This document shows, piece by piece, positions 1 to 17,920 of a stretch of 64,000 nt of DNA (within the stretch, counting starts at the first letter, position 1; every line of letters starts with the position of its first letter). Below the pieces are notes generated by a model. The model was given only the letters and a program-made list of their open reading frames with translations. It was not told the origin of the DNA and did not search any database. The stretch comes from Amycolatopsis sp. EV170708-02-1 (lineage in GTDB: Bacteria; Actinomycetota; Actinomycetes; Mycobacteriales; Pseudonocardiaceae): contig NZ_CP092497.1 of the NCBI RefSeq assembly GCF_022479115.1, forward strand, positions 7,502,001 to 7,566,000, given 5' to 3'. A program made the position numbers and the translations under genes.

Positions 1-3000
1 GCCGAGCCGGATCAGCAGGAGCCGCAGCAGCGGCGCCCGGGTCACGTCGAAGCGTTCCGCCTGGTCCTCCGCGAGCAGGCGCTCGACCTCGGCGGCCGCG
101 TCCGCCTCACCGAGAGAGGACAGATCGGCTTCACGCCAAGGGATCTCCGCCTCGCCGACGATGATCTGCACGGTTTCGCCGGAGCCCAGCTGCCGGAAGC
201 CCGCCCGCAGCGACTCGTGCCGGGAGAGCACCCGGTTCCAGGCGGCGCGCAGGCATGCCCCGTCGAGTGGCCCGTCGAGATCGAGGATCCGCTGGCTCTG
301 ATAGACGTCGACGCCGTCCTCGTCGAAGGCGCGTTCGAAGAGCATGCCTTCCTGGAGCGGCGACACCGGCCAGACGTCGGTGAGTCCCGGCGCCGCGGCC
401 TCCAGTTCCGTGACGTCGCGGCGCGTGAGGGCGACGAGGGCGAAGTCGGACGGTGTGTGCCCACCGGCGCCGGGGGCGTCGGCATGCGCCGCGAGACCGG
501 TCAGCATCCCGCTCCAGGCCCGGCCGACGCGTTCCACCGTGGCGGGGTCGAGATCCCGGCCTTCCACGACGAGCCTCAGCCGCGGGCCGTCCGGCGTGTC
601 CTGGACGTCCGCGCCCGCCTCCAGCACGTGGCCGCTTTCCGGACCACCGCCGAGCGAAACGTCGGTCAGCCGCCACGCGCCGTCCTCCTCGGCGGCATGC
701 CCGGACCGGCCGAGATAGTTGAAGCCGATCTGCGCGGACGGCAGCGCGGCCAGCGCGCCCCGGGTGCCGGGGTTGAGATGACGCAACAGTCCATAGCCGA
801 GCCCGTCGCCGGGAACGGCGCCCGCTTGTTCCTTGACCGTCTTCAGCAGCTCGCCCGCCGCCGCTTCCCCGGCCGCCGCGGCGGGGAGGTCGACGCCGGA
901 AACGTCGAGCCGGACCGGGTGGACGCTGGTGAACCAGCCGACGGTGCGCACCAGGTCCTCACCGTCGGCGGCGTCGCGGCCGTGCCCTTCGAGGTCCACC
1001 AGCACCCCGGCGCCGTCGGAGACCGCGCCGTCGGAGACCGCGCCGGCGAGCCCGGCCAGCAGGACCTCCCGCACACCACAGTGGAAAGCCCCGGCAGCCG
1101 GGCGATCAGGGCGCGCGCCACGGATCCGGACAGGGTCGCCGACCACGAGTGCGACCGCCCGGCGCGCGGTTCCAGCACCGGTTCCGCGCCCTCCAGCACG
1201 GCGACCCAGCGGTCGAGTTCGGCCACCGTCTCCTCGCTGGAGGCCTGCTCGATCAGCCGTCCCGCCCACTGCCGGTACGAAGTCGTCGCCGGTTCGAGCG
1301 CGGGGATCCACCGGCCACGACCTGGTCGTAGGCCGCCCGCAGATCCGGCAGCAGGATCCCCACGAGACCGCGTCGACCGCCAGGTGATGCGCCACGAAGG
1401 CGAGCCGTCCCGGCTCGGTGTTCCCGGCGTCGACCCAGACGAGCTTCGCCACGGTTCCCGCCGACGGGTCCAGCGTGCCCGCCGCCGTCCTGGCCTCGCG
1501 TTCGGTGAGTTCGCCGATGTCCCCGGCGCCGGCCGCCACCCGCGTCACGAGGCCGGCCGCGTCGACCGCGCCCGGCGGGGCCACCATCAGCCGTCCGCCG
1601 GACTCGGCCCGGAGCCGCAGGAGATCGTGCGTGTCCAGCACGGCCTGCAGGGCCTTCGTCAGCGCGTCCGGGTCGAAGCCCGCCGGGGTGACGACGACGC
1701 GCGCCTGGGCGAAGCCGGGGCGCAAGGCGTCGTCCCCGAGGGCACGCATCACCGGCGTCCACGGGATCTCCCCGACACCGTTGTCCACAGTGGACGCAGG
1801 GCCGGGACGTCGTTCGCCAGTACCGCCAGCCTGCCGGGGGTCTGGTGCTCGAACACCAGCCGCGGCGTCAGGGAGATGCCCTCGCGCCGCGCCCTGGCGG
1901 CCACCTGCATCGACGAGATCGAGTCGCCACCCAAGTCGAAGAAACTGTCCTCCACGCCGACCCGCTCCAGGCCGAGGACGTCGGCGAACACTCCACAAAG
2001 GATCCGCTCGGCCTCGGTCGACGGCGCGCGGTCCGCCGATTTCGCGGAGAAGTCCGGTTCGGGCAACGCCTGCCGGTCCACCTTGCCGTTGACCGTCAAC
2101 GGCAACTCGTCCAGCGGCAGCAGCGCCGCCGGGATCATGAACTCGGGCAGCGTCCCGGCGAGCAGTGCGCGCAGCCGGACCGGGTCGGCGTCCTGCCCGG
2201 CCTCGGCGACCACGTAGCCGATCAGCTGCTCGTGCCGGGCCAGCACCACCGCCTGGGCGACACCGGGCAAGGCGGCGAGGGCGGCCTCGACCTCACCGGG
2301 CTCCACCCGGTACCCGCGGATCTTCACCTGGTCGTCGGCGCGCCCGGCGAAGACGAGCGTGCCCTCCGCCGTCCAGGACGCCAGGTCCCCGGTCCGGTAC
2401 ATCCGCGCGCCCCGGACAAACGGATCGGCGACGAACCGCTCGGCCGTCAACGCGGACCGGTTCGCATAACCTTGCGCCACACCGGCTCCGGCGACGTACA
2501 GCTCACCGGGCAGCCCCGGCGGCACGGGCCGCAGGAACGCGTCGAGGACGTAGGCGCGCCGTCCCGAGAGCGGACGGCCGATCGGCAGCACCGATCCCGA
2601 CGGCGCACCGGGTTCCAGTACCCACCACGTCGCGCACAGCGTGCTTTCGGTCGGGCCGTAGAGATGCCGCACCCGGACCTGGGGGCACACCTTCCGCACC
2701 CGCTCCACCGCGGACAGCGGCACGGCGTCCCCGCCGGTCAGCACCTCGCGCAGACCGGCGACGGCCTCCGGCGACTCCTCGGCCAGCACCCGGAAGGATC
2801 CCGCGGTGAGGTGGGCGGCCGTGACCCCCGCGGCCACGTAGCCCGCGAGCGCCTCGCCGTCCACCGCCCCCGGCCCGGCGAGCATCAGCCGGGCACCCGT
2901 GAGCAGCGGCACCCACATCTCGAACAAGGAGATGTCGAACGCGTGCGAGGCGTGCATCAGCACGGTGTCCCCGGGGCCGACGCGCCAGCCCGGTTCCCCC

Positions 3001-4871
3001 ACCAGCGCGGCGACATCGCCGTGCGACACCGCGACCCCCTTGGGCGTCCCGGTCGAACCCGACGTGTACATCACGTACGCGACGTCGTCCGCGCTCACGT
3101 CCGTCGAAAGACGAGGCGCTCCGGCCACCGCCTCCCGCGTCGCCGGATCGTCGAGGACGATCGGATCGAGCCCTCCGTCCAGCACCGCGCTCCGGTACGT
3201 TTCCGCGCACACCACCGCCGCCGGATCCGCGTCGGCGAGCATGAACTTCACCCGGTCCACCGGATAGGCGGGATCCACCGGGACGTACGCCGCGCCCGCC
3301 TTCCACACCGCGAGCAACGTCGCGATCAGGTCGCGCGAACGTTCCATCACCACGGCCACGCGATCGCCGCGCCGGACGCCGTTGGCGTTCAGGTGGCCGG
3401 CGATCCGTTCCGCGCGCTCGGCCAATTCTCCGTACGACAGCGCGGATCCGCCCTCGACGACGGCGATCTCGTCGCGGCGGCTCCCGGCCTGGCGGTCGAA
3501 CAGCCGCGGGGGCAGCGTGCCCGGCGCCGGAGCGGAAGCGGCACCCCAGTCGTTCACCAGCAGGTCGCGTTCGGCCGCGGTCGTCACCTCGACGTCGGCG
3601 ACCGTGAGCCCCGGCTCGTCCGTCAGACGGCGCAGAACCGCGCCGAAGCGCTCGAGGATGGAGAGCGCGGTGTCCCGATCGAACAGATCGGGCAGGTAGT
3701 CGAGTTTGAGCAGCAACGACTCGCCGGGCACGGCGACCAGTGTCAGCGGGTAGTGCGCGGCGATCCGGCCCTGCTCGATCCCGGTGATCACGTCGTCCCG
3801 GTCACCGGATTCGTGGTGGAACTTCTCGAAGACGATCAACGTGTCGAAGACGGCTCCGGGCCCGGCCTCGTGCTGGATGTCCGCCAGCCCCACGTACTGG
3901 TCGGGGATGAGGGCCGACTGCCGTTTCTGCAGATCCGCCAGCAGTTCCGGGACCGGGACGGCGCCGCGCAACCGCACGCGCACCGGAACCGTGTTGAGGA
4001 ACAGCCCCACCATTCCTTCCACGCCGGGCAGATCCGGCGGGCGCGCCGAGACCGTCGCCCCGAACACCACGTCGGTCCGTCCGGCGAGCCGCGCCAGCAG
4101 CAGCGCCCAAGCCCCCTGCACGACCGTGTTCATCGTCAGCCCCTGCCCGCGGGCCAGCTCGCCCAGCGAGCGCAGGAGGGCCGACGGCAACCGGATCTCG
4201 ACGCTCTCCGGCACGGACGGTGGCCGGCCCGGATCGGCGGGCGCCACCAGCGTCGGCTCCTCGGCCCCGCGCAGCTCCGCTGCCCACGCCGACAACGACT
4301 TCGCCTTGTCCTGCCGGTTCAGCCACGCGAGGTAGTCCCCGTAGGAGGTCACTTCCGGCAACGCGGACCGGTCACCGTCCGCGGCGTACAGCTTCGACAC
4401 CTCGTCGAGGGCGATCGGCAGCGACCAGCCGTCGAGGATCGTGTGGTGACAGGTCACCAGGAGGCGACGCTTTCCCTGCCCCAGCCGGAGGAAAGTCAGG
4501 CGCAGCAACGGTGCCCGGGTGAGGTCGAAGCGCTCGGTCCGGTCCTCTTCGGAGAGTTCTCGCACCGCCGCTTCGGGATCTTCGGCCTGGGAGAGATCGG
4601 CTTCCCGCCACGGCAGCTCCACCTGCCGGGCGATGATCTGCACCGTCTCGCCCGATTTGCGCTGCCGGAAGCAGGCCCGGAGCGGGGCGTGCCTGGCCAG
4701 TACGGCCGCCCACGCGGCGCGCAGCCGTTCCGCGTCCACCCGCCCGTCGAGGTCCAGGATCCAGTGTCCTATGTAGACGTCCGGACCTTCGCCGTCGTAG
4801 ACCGCGTGGAAGAGCAACCCGGCCTGCAGCGGTGACAGGGGCCAGATTTCCTCGATCCGCGACTGAGCCAT
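1..4871 (-). CDS. Glycopeptide NRPS subunit, module 4 and start of module 5 (partial, frameshifted)
   Basis: Peptide synthetase that would add residues 4 onward of the heptapeptide. From the ATG at 4871 (GGGAG six bases upstream) the frame reads a condensation domain (HHTILDG near residue 142), an adenylation domain (YTSGSTG near 600, [10 protein letters not shown]) and a carrier protein (LGGDS near 983). The ten specificity residues I extract are DIFHLGLLCK, the hydroxyphenylglycine code. The open frame then stops at 1749. The epimerase continues in other frames ([23 protein letters not shown]) and the condensation domain of module 5 follows to the window edge. Four one-base deletions, near 1796, 1358-1361, 1301-1305 and 1089-1092, each restore the frame if filled. 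The domain layout matches the module 4-6 subunit of teicoplanin-type clusters. It is either broken in this strain or carries sequence errors. The TTG three bases upstream is a less likely start. Confidence 0.88.
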
Positions 4872-4886
4872 CAATTTCTCCCTCGA

Positions 4887-5040
4887 TCAGCGAAGGGCAT
4901 GGAGTTCGTCGCCGAACTCAGCCTCGAATTCCTCGATCTCGTCTCGTCCGGGGCCGAGGACGGCAGCGACAGGACGGTGTTCTCCCCCTGTGCGAGGATC
5001 ATCCGCCTGCCCGGCCGGACCGGACAACATGTCCAAGGTT
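4887..5040 (-). pseudogene. Orphan C-terminal tail of an epimerase domain
   Basis: About 50 codons between the module 3 and module 4 genes read LDMLSGPAGQADDP, then GRDEIEEFEAEFGDELHAL and a stop. This lines up with the end of the module 2 epimerase on the neighbouring protein ([14 protein letters not shown], then [15 protein letters not shown]). The final acidic stretch also resembles the tail of the module 3 protein. No start codon or upstream epimerase sequence goes with it, so it appears to be a remnant left by deletion or recombination. It ends 15 bases before the module 4 start codon. A translated linker is unlikely because the frame upstream of 5040 shows no domain similarity. Confidence 0.6.
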
Positions 5041-5106
5041 TCTTTTGCGGGACGGGAAAAGCAAGGTGGCAATGCTCGTTCTATTTTCAAGGGCAAGGCA
5101 AAGATG

Positions 5107-5167
5107 ACGTGTCGCGAAAGCCACTTTCGCGACGTCCGATGTCCCGAAAGTGGCTTTCGCGACACGT
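5107..5167. repeat. Long inverted repeat between NRPS genes
   Basis: Arms of about 23 nt (ACGTGTCGCGAAAGCCACTT on the left, its complement on the right) flank a short centre, with one mismatch and smaller palindromes inside each arm. A second, imperfect hairpin follows at about 5210-5257 (CGAAGGG paired with CCCTTCG). Together they fill the gap after the module 3 stop codon and could terminate or attenuate transcription between the two NRPS genes. There is no T-tract, so factor-independent termination is not certain. Confidence 0.65.
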
Positions 5168-5274
5168 AGGCGGCTGAGACACGGCACCGCGCCACAGCCA
5201 AGACGCGAAGGGACCCATCGCCGCATCAGACGCGGCGAAAGCCCCCTTCGGCCGGGCCGCGCGGCGCACCACCG

Positions 5275-8200
5275 TCACCCGGCGTCGAACTCGGCTTCGA
5301 ATTCGTCCATCTCGTCGCGTCCGATGTCGAGCAGGGCGACGTCGGCCGCCGCTTCCACCTCGGCGGCCGCCGTTCCGCGTCCGATATACGCCGCGATTCC
5401 CGAAGGCGTCCGGTACTCGAACACCTCTCGCGCGCCGAAGGCCATTCCGTCGCGATGCGCGCGGGCCGCCAATTGCATCGACAGGAGCGAATCCCCGCCC
5501 AATTCGAAAAAGCTGTCGTCCGCGCCGATCCGCTCCAACCCGAGCACTTCGGCGAAGAGCGCGCACAAGGCCCGTTCCCGTTCCGTCGACGGCTCCCGGC
5601 CGGCCGAGAGCCCGCGGAAATCGGGATCCGGCAACACCGCCCGGTCGACCTTCCCGTTCGCCGTCACCGGCAAGGCGTCGAGCACCACGACCGCCGCCGG
5701 CACCAGATGGTCCGGCAGGATCGCGGCGACCCGCTCGCGCAGCGATCCCGGATCCACCGTCCCGGCGGACACGACGTAGCCGATCAACCGGCCGTCCCTG
5801 GCCACCACCACCGCCTGGTCGACACCCGCCTGCGCCGCCAGCGCCGCCTCGACCTCGCCCGGTTCCACCCGGAAGCCGCGGATCTTGACCTGGTCGTCGG
5901 CCCGTCCGGCGAACACCAGTTCACCCTCGTCCGTCCAGTACGCCACGTCCCCGGTCCGGTACATCCGCCTGCCGCCGTCGAACGGATCGGCGACGAATCG
6001 CTCCGACGTCAACGCCGTGCGGCCGAGATAGCCCTGTGCCACCGCGTCTCCGCCGATGTACAGATCGCCCGCGACACCCGGCGGCACCGGGCGCAGGAAG
6101 ACGTCCAGCACGTACAGCCGCCTGCCCGGCAGCGGCCCGCCGATCGGCAACGCCGGCGCGAGCCCATCGCCCGGCTCGATCGCCTTCGACGACACGCACA
6201 CCGCGGCTTCGGTGGGGCCGTAGGCGTGCCAGACCCGCAACCGCGGACAGGCCCGCCGGACCCGGTCCACCATCTCGGGCGGCACCACGTCGCCGCTCAG
6301 CAGCAGTTCGCGCAGTCCCGAGAAGACCTCCGGCGATTCCTGTGCCAGCGCCCGGAACTGCCCCGCCATCATGACGACCGCGGTGACGCCCTTCGCCACC
6401 GAGGCGGCGAGCCGCGCGGCGTCGACCATGCCCGGTTCGGCGAGCAGCACGCCCGCCCCGGAGCCGAGCGACACCCACAGGTCGAACACCGACGCGTCGA
6501 ACGTGTGCGGAGCGTGCATCAGGACCGTGTCGCCGGGCCCGACGTCCCATCCCGGATCCCCGACCAGGATCGCCGCGGCCCGGTGCTGGACCACCACTCC
6601 CTTCGGCGTCCCGGTCGATCCGGACGTGTAGATCACGTAGGCCGGGTCGTTCGCTCCGGCGGAGAACGGCGGGACCTCGCCCTCGACGGTTTCGTCGACG
6701 ACCAGCCGCGGATATCCCGCGGGCACCAGATCCGCGGTCCCCGCCCCGCACGCCACCGCCGCGACCGCGGAGTCGGCCAGCATGAACGCCACCCGGTCCG
6801 GCGGGTAGTCCGGCGAGACCGGCACGAACGCGGCTCCCGCCTTCCACACCCCGAGCCAGGCGGCGACCAGTTCCGCGGACCGCTCCAGCACGACCCCGAC
6901 CCGGTCGCCCCGGCGCACCCCGCGCTCCGTCAGCGCGCCCGCCACCCGGCCCGCCCATTCGTCGAGCTCCGCGAAGGTCCAGACCCGGTCCCCGTCGATC
7001 ACCGCCGTCGCACCGGGCGCCTCGCGCACCCACGCTCCGAACATCTCCGGCACCGAGGCCGACGGCACCCCGTCACCGGTGTCGTTCCACCGTTCGACGA
7101 CCAGTTCCCGTTCGGCGTCACCCACCACGTCGAGGCGGCCGACCGGCGCCGCCGGATCCGCGATCACGCGCTCCAGCACCCGGACGAGGCCGCGGTGTGC
7201 CTCTTCCGCCAGTGACGCGGCGACCAGCTCCGGCTGGTACTGCAGATCGGTCGTGAGGCTTTCGCCGGGCATGACCACCAGGGTCATCGCGTACGGCGCC
7301 GCCTGGTGGTATTCCCGCAAGGTCAGGCTGAGCCCGCTCGGGGAGACCGAACCCGCCGCGGGATCGGCGTAGTTCTCGAAGCCCACGACCGTGTCGAATC
7401 CGGCTCCGCCGAGCTTCTGGATCTCCGGCAGGCCGAGATGGTGATGCGGTACCAGCGCGGACTGCCGGTCCTGCAAATCCTTCAGCAGGCCGATGATCGG
7501 CCGGTCGCCGTCCAGCCGCACGCGCACCGGCACCGTGCCGATGAACAGTCCCACGGTCTGTTCCACGCCGGGCAGCTCCGCCGGACGGCCCGAGACCACC
7601 GCGCCGAACACCACGTCGCGACGACGCGCCAGCCGGGCGAGCAGCACCGCCCACGCGCCTTGCACGAGCGTGTTCAGGGTCAGCCCGTGACCGCGGGCGA
7701 ACTCGGCCAGCGCGGCGGTGAAGCCCGGTGAGTGGCGGATCAGTTCGCGGGCGGGCGGGCCGGGGTCCGCCCCCTGCCGTTCGGGGAGCCCGAGCGCCGA
7801 TCCCTCGGCACCGGCCAGTTCCGCGCGCCACGCCGCCCGTGCCGCCTGCTTGTCCTGATCGGCGAGCCAGGCGAGATAGGTCCCGTAGGAGCCCGCGGGC
7901 CGCAGCCTGGCGCCGCCGCGGCCGGCCGCGTAGATGTCGAGAAGGTCCGCCTCGATGATCGCCCGCGACCACCCGTCCATCACCAGGTGATGGCTCGTCG
8001 TCACCAGGCAGTGCCGCTCCGGGCCGAGCCGGATCAGCGTCAGCCGCAGCAGAGGCGGTTTCGCCAGGTCGAATTTCCTGGCGCGTTCCCGCGCCGCGAT
8101 CGCGCTCACCTCGGCCAGCGCGTCCGCTTCGGCCAGCCGCGACAGGTCGTGTTCCGCCCACGGCGGCGTCGCGGCCCGGAAGATGAGCTGGACGGGCTCG

Positions 8201-8438
8201 CCGGACTTCCGCCGGTGGAAACCGGCGCGAAGCGCCGCATGCCGGTCGAGAACGGCCTCCCACGATTCCCGGAAGCGCCGGACGTCCAGCGGTCCGTCGA
8301 GAAACTGCGTCTGCTGGGTCATCTGGATGTCGGGAGCGTCCTCGGCCAGCAGGGAGGCGTGATAGAGCATCCCCTCCTGCATCGGGGACAGTGGCCAGAT
8401 CTCCGCCAGCGGCGATCCGGAAGGCGTTGCCGACGTGC

Positions 8439-8442
<4 letters not shown>
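5275..8442 (-). CDS. Glycopeptide NRPS subunit, module 3 (C-A-PCP)
   Basis: Single-module peptide synthetase of 1,055 residues for residue 3 of the heptapeptide. The order is condensation (HHLVMDGWS near residue 150), adenylation (YTSGSTG near 605, [10 protein letters not shown]) and carrier protein (LGGDSLLSM near 984), then a short acidic tail ending EFDAG that may dock to the next subunit. No epimerase is present, which fits an L residue at position 3. The specificity residues I extract are DAFVLSAVCK, which I cannot match with confidence to asparagine, dihydroxyphenylglycine or an aromatic residue. The start is GTG at 8442, overlapping the stop of the modules 1-2 gene (GTGA), so the two are translationally coupled. 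A stand-alone module 3 protein is typical of teicoplanin, ristocetin and A47934 clusters; in vancomycin and balhimycin, modules 1-3 are one protein. Confidence 0.92.
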
Positions 8443-14701
<6,259 letters not shown>

Positions 14702-14705
<4 letters not shown>

Positions 14706-16609
14706 CGTTCTCCTTCAAGAACCACCTGGTGCGCCGTCCCGTTGCCGTTGCGCCGGGCACCGTTGCTTTCCGGTTTGGCGAACTGTGTGTGATAGAGGTC
14801 CGCGTAAAGGCCGCCCTCGGCCAGCAATTCCTCGTGCGTCCCGCGTTCGGCGACCCCGCCGCCGTCGATCACGAGGATCTGGTCCGCGTCGCGGATCGTG
14901 GACAACCGGTGGGCGATCACCAACGAGGTCCGGCTGCGCAGGGCGGTCTTGAGCGCCGCCTGCACGGCCGCCTCCGACTCGGAGTCCAGATGCGCGGTGG
15001 CTTCGTCGAGCACGACGACCGTCGGCGCCTTCAGCAGCAACCGGGCGATGGCCAGTCGTTGCTTCTCCCCACCGGACATGCGGTAGCCGCGATCACCCGA
15101 GACGGTGTCCAACCCCTGGGGAAGCGATGCGATGAGATCCCAGATCTGGGCTCCCTTGCAGGCCTCGACGAGCTCCTCCTCGGTGGCCGTCGGGCGGGCG
15201 TAGAGCAGGTTCTCCCGGATCGTGTCGTGGAAGAGGTACGAGTCCTGGCTGACCACGCCGACCGTTTCGCGCAGCGAATCGAAGGTGAGGTCCCGCAGGT
15301 CCTGCCCACCGGCGTGGATACTCCCGGCGGTCGGGTCGTACAACCGGGACACCAGGTGCGTGATGGTGCTCTTCCCCGCGCCGGACGGACCGACGAGCGC
15401 GGTGAGGGTTCCGGCGGGCACGTGGAAGCTCACGTCGCGCAGGACGTCCGGCGGCACCTCCCCGCGTTCCCGGTCGGCGCGCAGATGTTCCAGCGAGGCC
15501 AGCGAAACCTCGTCCGCGGTGGGGTACCGGAACGCCACGTTCCGGAACTCGATGTCCGGCGCCACGCCCTTCTCGAGCGCGACCGCGTCGTCACGTTCCT
15601 CGATCAGCGGCTTCAGATCGAGCAGCTCGAAGATCCGGGAGAAGCTCACCACGACGGTCTGCGCGGTCTCCTGCATCCCCGACAGCTGGGTGATCGGCCC
15701 GAACAGCCGTGAGAGCAGGGTCGCGATGGCGACCAGCGTCCCGAGCTGGAACGCCCCGGCGAGCACGAGCTCGCCACCGATCCCGTAGACGAGCGCCGTG
15801 GCGAGCGAGGCCACCAGCGCCATCATCACGAACGCCATCCGGCCGTAGACCGAAAGGCTCACGCCGATCCGGCGGATCCGCCCGGCTCGCTCCCGGTACT
15901 CGGCCATCTCGTCGTCCGGACGGCCGAAAAGCTTGGAGAGCATCGCACCCTGGACGTTGAACCGCTCGTGGAGCAGCCCGCCGAGGCCGTCGTTGGCCTC
16001 CATCAGCCGTCCGGCACGCCGCTGGATCGCGCGTCCCACGCGGATCCAGGGAAAGAGGAAGAGCGGCACCAGCACCAGCACGACGACGGCGACGAGCCAC
16101 GACAGGTAGACCAGCTCGGCCAGCACGACGAAGACCGTGAGCGCGCTGGTCGCCGCGATCAGCAGGCCGCCGAAATGCTGCTGCGCCATGATCAGGTCGG
16201 TGTGCAACCGGCCGACCAGCACCCCGGTCTGCGTCCGGGTGAAGAACGCGATCGGCAGCCGCCGGACGTGGTCGAGCGCCTGCACCCGGAGGTCGTAGCT
16301 GACCCCCTCCCCGATCCGGCCGGAGATCCAGGCCGACACCAGCGCCAGGGCCGCGCCCGCCACCGCGAGCCCGGCGGCCAGGCAGGACATCAGGATCACC
16401 GTCCCCGGGTCGTTCCCGACGATGCCGTCGTCGACGAGTTCCCTCAGCAGCAAGGGGGTCGCGACGACGACGAGCGACTCCAGTGCCGCGACGAGGACGA
16501 AAAACGCCACCATGCCGATATGCGGACGGAAGTAGGAGAGCACCCGGCGCACCGTCCCGGGATTGACCTTGGTCTCCCAGGGATCGGGATCGTCATCGCT
16601 CTTCCGCAC
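14702..16609 (-). CDS. ABC exporter of the glycopeptide cluster (fused membrane and ATPase domains)
   Basis: Type IV ABC half-transporter of 635 residues that probably exports the glycopeptide, like Tba of the balhimycin cluster. The first 320 residues contain several hydrophobic helices (for example [20 protein letters not shown]). The ATPase half has Walker [10 protein letters not shown], the signature [17 protein letters not shown] and Walker [13 protein letters not shown]. The start is a GTG at 16609 preceded by a G-rich stretch. The stop overlaps the NRPS start by ATGA, so exporter and synthetase are co-translated. About 170 nt separate it from prephenate dehydrogenase. Confidence 0.92.
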
Positions 16610-16700
16610 CCCCCGTAGTTCAGCACTGCGTCCATTCGGGCACCCCTCTCACACAACAGGTCGGCGATCTCAATCGTGCTGAATCGTGTCGATGTCCACG

Positions 16701-16743
16701 AGTGGGGCGAAGCGAACACTTGGCGGCGGACCCCGCTTCGCAC
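16701..16743. promoter_or_regulatory. Imperfect inverted repeat between pdh and the ABC exporter
   Basis: GCGAAGCG at 16707-16714 and CGCTTCGC at 16734-16741 form an inverted repeat flanked by AGTG and CACT, 90-130 nt upstream of the exporter start. It could end the pdh transcript or bind a regulator. I could not find a StrR-type GTCCAR-N17-TTGGAC site in this gap. Confidence 0.35.
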
Positions 16744-16777
16744 TGTCCACAAGCGACGGTCATACCGTCGCCGGGGG

Positions 16778-17845
16778 TCAGCGGGACACGCGGGGAACGT
16801 GCCAGCCGTGGAATCGGAGCGCTTCGGCGAGCCTGCCGGTGTCGTCCGGGCGGACGGAGACCTCGGCGACCCCGACCGGCAGCCCCGTCGAATGCTCCAG
16901 CCGGACGTCCTCGATGTTGACCTCCGCCAGCTCAGCCGCGTTGAACAACCGGGCCAGTTCGCCCGGCCTGTCCCGCAGCACCACCTGGACCACCGCGAAA
17001 TCGCGGACCGGCGAGCCGTGTTTCCCGGGGATCCGGGCGTGCCCTTCCACCCCGCGGCGCAGGAGATCGGTGACGCCGTCGAGGTCTCCGGACCGCAGCG
17101 CGGAGGCCGTCGCGGCGAGATCCGCCGCGATCCGTTCGAGTACCGAGGCCACCGGAACCGCGTTCCCGGAAAGGATCCGCCGCCACAGCCCGGGGTCCCC
17201 GGCGGCGATCCGGGTGACGTCGCGCAGGCCCTGTCCGGCGAGGCTCAGCGCGACGTCGTCGCCACCCGCCAGTGCCGCCGCGACCGCCGACGCCGCCACG
17301 TGCGGAGCGTGCGACACCAGCGCCACCGCCGCGTCGTGGTCGCCCGCGGGCACGGTGACGACCTCCGCTCCGCACAGCGACACCAGCTCACGGACCAGCC
17401 CCAGTGCGCCCGCGTCCGTTTCCGCACGAGGGCAAAGCGCCCACGGGCGGCCGAGGAACAGATCGGCACGAGCCGCCGCCGGCCCGGACCGTTCGCGGCC
17501 GGCGAGCGGATGCCCTGGTACGTAAGAGGCCGGATCACAGCCGAGCCGGTCCGCGTCGGCGATCGGCCCGGCCTTGACACTGGCCACGTCGGTGTAAGCC
17601 CTCGCGGCGCCTTCCTTCTGGAGCCAGGCCAGCCGATCACCCACGAGGTGCGGCGGCACGGCGAGCACCGCCAGATCCACTTTCCCGCCGGTCCATTCCC
17701 GGCCGGCGCCGAGTTCCTCCGCCAGCCGGAGAGCATCCGCGTCGACGTCGGACAGGTGGATCGCCGTGCCCTTCTCACGAAGGGCCAGCGCGACCGAGGT
17801 GCCGATCAGTCCCGTACCGACGACAAGTGCGTTCCGAACGGTCAC
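16778..17845 (-). CDS. pdh: Prephenate dehydrogenase for hydroxyphenylglycine supply
   Basis: NAD-dependent enzyme of 355 residues that converts prephenate to 4-hydroxyphenylpyruvate, the entry to 4-hydroxyphenylglycine and tyrosine building blocks. The N-terminus holds the dinucleotide-binding GTGLIGTSVALALREKG; the region VPGHPLAGRERSG and a C-terminal ACT-like segment (LRDRPGELARLFNAAELAEVNIEDVRLEHS) fit the TyrA family. I place the start at GTG 17845, which follows AAAGGAGG; an in-frame GTG at 17869 lies inside a hairpin and lacks a binding site. A dedicated pdh next to the NRPS and regulator is standard in glycopeptide clusters. Confidence 0.93.
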   Translation of the reverse strand: MTVRNALVVGTGLIGTSVALALREKGTAIHLSDVDADALRLAEELGAGREWTGGKVDLAVLAVPPHLVGDRLAWLQKEGAARAYTDVASVKAGPIADADRLGCDPASYVPGHPLAGRERSGPAAARADLFLGRPWALCPRAETDAGALGLVRELVSLCGAEVVTVPAGDHDAAVALVSHAPHVAASAVAAALAGGDDVALSLAGQGLRDVTRIAAGDPGLWRRILSGNAVPVASVLERIAADLAATASALRSGDLDGVTDLLRRGVEGHARIPGKHGSPVRDFAVVQVVLRDRPGELARLFNAAELAEVNIEDVRLEHSTGLPVGVAEVSVRPDDTGRLAEALRFHGWHVPRVSR

Positions 17846-17868
17846 CCTGCCTCCTTTGCAGCGGCGCA

Positions 17869-17918
17869 CCGTGAAGGCCTCCTCGATGGACTCGGAATCC
17901 TCGAGGAGACCTTCACGG
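17869..17918. terminator. Hairpin between the StrR-type regulator and pdh
   Basis: Eighteen-base arms (CCGTGAAGGCCTCCTCGA and a complement with one mismatch) around a 14-nt loop, directly after the regulator stop codon and just before the pdh ribosome-binding site. It probably separates transcription of the regulator from that of the biosynthetic genes, or tunes it. Confidence 0.55.
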
Positions 17919-17920
17919 CC

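Noticed and set aside
1253..1762. A separate gene covering the module 4 epimerase region
   Set aside because: Only its last part ([17 protein letters not shown]) is epimerase sequence, read after a frameshift; the rest is out of frame.
1749..1800. Programmed ribosomal frameshift at the NRPS break
   Set aside because: Four separate breaks of the same kind within 710 bp and no conserved slippery site make programmed shifting implausible.
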